64,000 bases of DNA from Dryomyza anilis (Eukaryota; Arthropoda; Insecta; Diptera; Dryomyzidae). Position 1 is the first letter of the stretch; each line of letters opens with the position of its first letter. Below, piece after piece: positions 61,494 through 64,000 of this stretch. The position numbers were made by a program, and so were the translations under genes. Under the pieces are notes generated by a model. That model saw nothing but the letters and a program-made list of their open reading frames with translations, was not told the origin of the DNA and searched no databases. The DNA is taken from assembly GCA_951804985.1 (NCBI GenBank), contig OX638133.1:55023122-55087121 (forward strand). Reading direction: 5' to 3'.

Positions 61494-61537
61494 TTATAAA
61501 TAAATAATTATAATTATAATAATAAATAATTATAATC
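61494..61537. repeat. AT-only low-complexity patch, second copy
   Basis: Same sequence as 57,841-57,884, but embedded in a different local context: a CACTATGCTAATTT unit precedes it and the satellite resumes immediately at CATAACTCCG. Confidence 0.88.
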
Positions 61538-63813
61538 ATAACTCCGTAAATACGCGTTGGAGATTCCTCAATGTTGGCACATTTTAAAATATATTTTTGC
61601 CCATTTAATTCCAATATAAATGATTATAATCGGCGCAAGGGTTCTTGAGAAATCACGTCTCAAACATAAAATGCTCATAACTCCGTAAATACGCGTTATC
61701 AGCGCAAGTGTTCTCGAGAAATCAAGTCTCAAACTTAAAATGATCATAACTCTGTAAATACGCGTTATAGAGGCCCCAAAGTTAGCACAATTTGTAATCT
61801 ATTTTTGCACTTTTAATTCCAATATAAATCATTATAATCGGCTCAAGGGTTCTTGAGAAATCACGTCTCAAATTTAACATGCTCATAACTCCGTAAATAC
61901 GCGTTGGAGAGGCCTCAAAGTTGACACATTTTGTAATCTATTTTTGCCTTTTAATTCCAATATAAATCAATGTAATCGGCTCAAGGGTTCTTGAGAAATC
62001 ACGTCTCAAATTTAAAATGCTCATACCTCCGTAAGTACGCGTTGGAGAGGCCTCAAAGTTGACACATTTTGTAATCTATTTTGCACCTTTTAATTCAAAT
62101 ATAAATCATTATAATCGGCGCATTTTATAATCCATTTTTGTTTAAAATGATCATACATCCTTGTTGAAGAGGCCACACAGTTGGCACATTTTGTATCCCT
62201 CATTTTCCCTTTTAATTTCAATATAAATCATTATAATCGGCACAAGGGAAATCACGTCTCAAACTTAAAATACTCATAACTCCGTAAAAACGGATTGTAG
62301 AGACCTCAAAGTTGGCACAGTTTGTATCCCTTATTTTCCCTTTTAATTTCAATATATCATTATAATCGACGCAAGGGTTCTTGAGAAATCACGTCTCAAA
62401 CTTAATATGCTCATAACTCCGTAAATACGCGTTATCGGCGCAAGGGTTCTTAAGAAATCATGTCTCAAACTTAAAATGCTCATAACTCCGTAAATACGTG
62501 TTGTAGAGGCCTCACAGTTGGCACATTTTGTATCCCTTATTTTCCCTTTTAATTTCAATATAAATCATTATAATCGGCACAAGGGAAATCACGTCCCAAA
62601 CTTAAAATACTCATAACTCCGTAAAAACGCATTGTAGAGGCCTCAAAGTTGTCACATTTTGTAATGTGTTATTTTCCAATACAAATCATTATAATCGGCG
62701 CAAGGGTTCTTGAGAAATCACGTCTCAAACTTAAAATGATCATAACTAAATGCGCGTTGTAGAGGCCTCAAAGTTGGCACATCTATTTTTGCCCTTTTAA
62801 ATTCCAATATAAATCATTATAATCGCCGCAAGGGTTCTTGAGAAATCAAGTCTCAAACTTAAAATGCTCATAACTCCGTAAATACCCGTTGTAGAGGCCT
62901 CAAAGTTGACACATTTTGTAATCTATTTTTACCTTTTAATTCCAATATAAATCATTATAATCGGCACAAGGGTTTTTGAGAAATCACAGCTCAAACTTAA
63001 AATGATCATAACTCCGTAAATACGCGTTATAAAAACCTCAAAGTTGGCACATTTTGTAATCTATTTTCAATTCCAATATAAATCTTTATAATCTCCCTAA
63101 ATGCGCTTTGTAGATGCCTAAAAGTTGGCACATTTTGTAATCTATTTTTGCCCTTTTAAATTCCAATATAAATCATTATAATCGCCGCAAGGGTTCTTGA
63201 GAAATTAAGTCTCAAACTTAAAATGCTCATAACTCCGTAAATACGCGTTGTAGAGGCCTCAAAGTTGACACATTTTCTAATCTATTTTTACCTTTTAATT
63301 CCAATATAAATCATTATAATCGGCACAAGGGTTCTTTAGAAATCACAGTTCAAACTTAAAATGATCACAACTCCGTAAAGACGCGTTATAGAGGCCTCAA
63401 AGTTAACACATTTTGACATCTATTCCAATATAAATCATTATAATCGGCAAATGGGTTCTTGAGAAATCACGTCTTAAACTTAAAATGCTCAAACTAAATG
63501 CGCGTTGTAGAGGCCTCAAAGTTGGCACATCTATTTTTGCCCTTTTAAATTCCAATATAAATCATTATAATCGCCGCAAGGGTTCTTGAGAAATCAAGTC
63601 TCAAACTTAGAATGCTCATAACTCCGTAAATACCCGTTGTAGAGGCCTCAAAGTTGACACATTTTGTAATCTATTTTTACCTTTTAATTCCAATATAAAT
63701 CATTATAATCGGCACAAGCGTTTTTGAGAAATCACAGCTCAAACTTAAAATGATCATAACTCCGTAAATACGCGTTGGAGATTCCTCAATGTTGGCATCA
63801 TAACTCCGTAAAA
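61537..63813. repeat. Higher-order copy, partner 57,929-60,205
   Basis: Second member of the 3,608-bp pair. At its right end, near 63,810, the sequence jumps from CTCCGTAAA to ATGCTCAAACTAAATG and repeats a monomer block seen at about 63,487-63,640. Confidence 0.86.
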
Positions 63814-64000
63814 TGCTCAAACTAAATGCGCGTTGTAGAGGCCTCAAAGTTGGCACATCTATTTTTGCCCTTTTAAATTCCAATATAAATCATTATAATC
63901 GCCGCAAGGGTTCTTGAGAAATCAAGTCTCAAACTTAGAATGCTCATAACTCCGTAAATACCCCTTGTAGAGGCCTCAAAGCTGGCACATTTTGTAATCA

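Larger units (their letters stand above)
44179..64000 (-). repeat. Satellite array, right block
   Basis: The same monomer family continues in the same orientation on the far side of the SINE and runs off the right edge. It differs from the left block by carrying 14 copies of an embedded second repeat between 44.6 and 56.8 kb, and by two short TAATTATAA-type low-complexity patches. After 57.3 kb the monomer types again resemble those of the first 20 kb. Confidence 0.97.
57310..64000. repeat. Zone D: zone A-like satellite at the right edge
   Basis: The embedded GCGC-motif repeat is absent. Truncated ATCCATTTTTGTTTAAAATG units, CAAGGGAAATCACG units, the CGACGCAAGG unit and GATGCCTAAAAG units reappear. 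The block around 58,509-59,070 resembles 10,792-11,330 unit for unit, including the rare CATAAATCCTTGTTG. Zone C markers such as GCTCATAGAAATCA and CACTATGCTAATTT also occur once each, so the zone is mixed. Confidence 0.8.

Noticed and set aside
215..63883. More than a hundred minus-strand open frames of 60-150 codons with recurring IYGVMSILSLRRDFSRTL and KCANFEAST motifs
   Set aside because: They are translations of the satellite. Frames start and stop at the same bases of successive units, shift frame between full 139-bp units, and show no upstream signals, domain or codon-like conservation. No real protein is supported.
1..64000. CRISPR array
   Set aside because: Repeats are contiguous, about 139 bp, with no unique spacers of constant length and no cas genes. 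The window also carries a eukaryotic SINE.
1..64000. CENP-B box (NTTCGNNNNANNCGGGN)
   Set aside because: I looked for TTCG followed by CGGG at the right spacing in the common monomer types and saw none. Only isolated TTCG occur, such as AATTCGAATAT.
1..64000. Inverted monomer blocks or a change of array orientation
   Set aside because: All units read in the same direction. The only reversed satellite motif noticed is the 9-base GTTATGAGT at 27,127 and its copy at 33,191.
1..64000. Telomeric repeats, rRNA genes, histone genes or retrotransposon coding regions
   Set aside because: No TTAGGG-like tandem runs, rRNA-like blocks, or reverse transcriptase or transposase motifs were seen on either strand.
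1..64000. A hidden new gene system inside the array
   Set aside because: Apart from the SINE, the embedded repeat and its tail, every stretch over about 50 bp could be placed on the satellite monomer. There is no room left for a non-repeat gene.

Overview
This window is one long block of tandemly repeated, AT-rich satellite DNA from a eukaryote, most likely an animal. I see no gene that I would call real. Every monomer runs head to tail in the same orientation. The basic unit is about 139 bp (example 31,160-31,298, about 36% GC), which gives roughly 450 units by simple division. All of the many 60-150 codon open frames, almost all on the minus strand, are translations of this unit. The eukaryotic call rests on the satellite organisation and on a tRNA-derived SINE at 43,874-44,178. 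The species cannot be named from the sequence.

Layout. Zone A (1 to about 20,010) is built around a trimer of 139 + 66 + 131 bp, in which the 66-bp unit is a truncated monomer and the 131-bp unit has lost 8 bp of a hairpin. Larger direct copies with offsets of 1.5-5 kb overlie it. A mixed zone (about 20,010-25,850) has mostly full-length monomers, with one 507-bp tandem duplication and one duplication at about 2 kb. Zone B (about 25,850-43,873) is a mosaic of a 2-3.2 kb higher-order repeat present about six times, with copies that are almost identical by eye at offsets of 6,064, 6,351-6,359, 2,993, 2,706 and 11,030 bp. The SINE follows as a single insertion. Zone C (44,179 to about 57,310) is the same satellite, but it also carries 14 copies of an unrelated embedded repeat rich in GGCGCAAA-type motifs. 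All 14 share the same left junction. Two of them still carry a G-rich tail ending in GGATCCGCGC, which looks like a transposon end. Zone D (about 57,310-64,000) returns to zone A-like monomers and contains a 2.28 kb direct duplication at an offset of 3,608 bp.

How the parts relate. No genes work together here; the content is a record of satellite evolution. It shows monomer truncation, loss and gain of a two-monomer 287-bp module, nested segmental duplication, hitch-hiking of a transposon-like insert that spread with the array, and a late SINE insertion that was not re-amplified. The array could be centromeric, pericentromeric or another heterochromatic block; the sequence alone does not decide. 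Coordinates of duplication edges were read by eye and are good to roughly 20 bp unless stated otherwise. 'Near-identical' means that I saw only scattered differences when comparing lines, not a computed identity.
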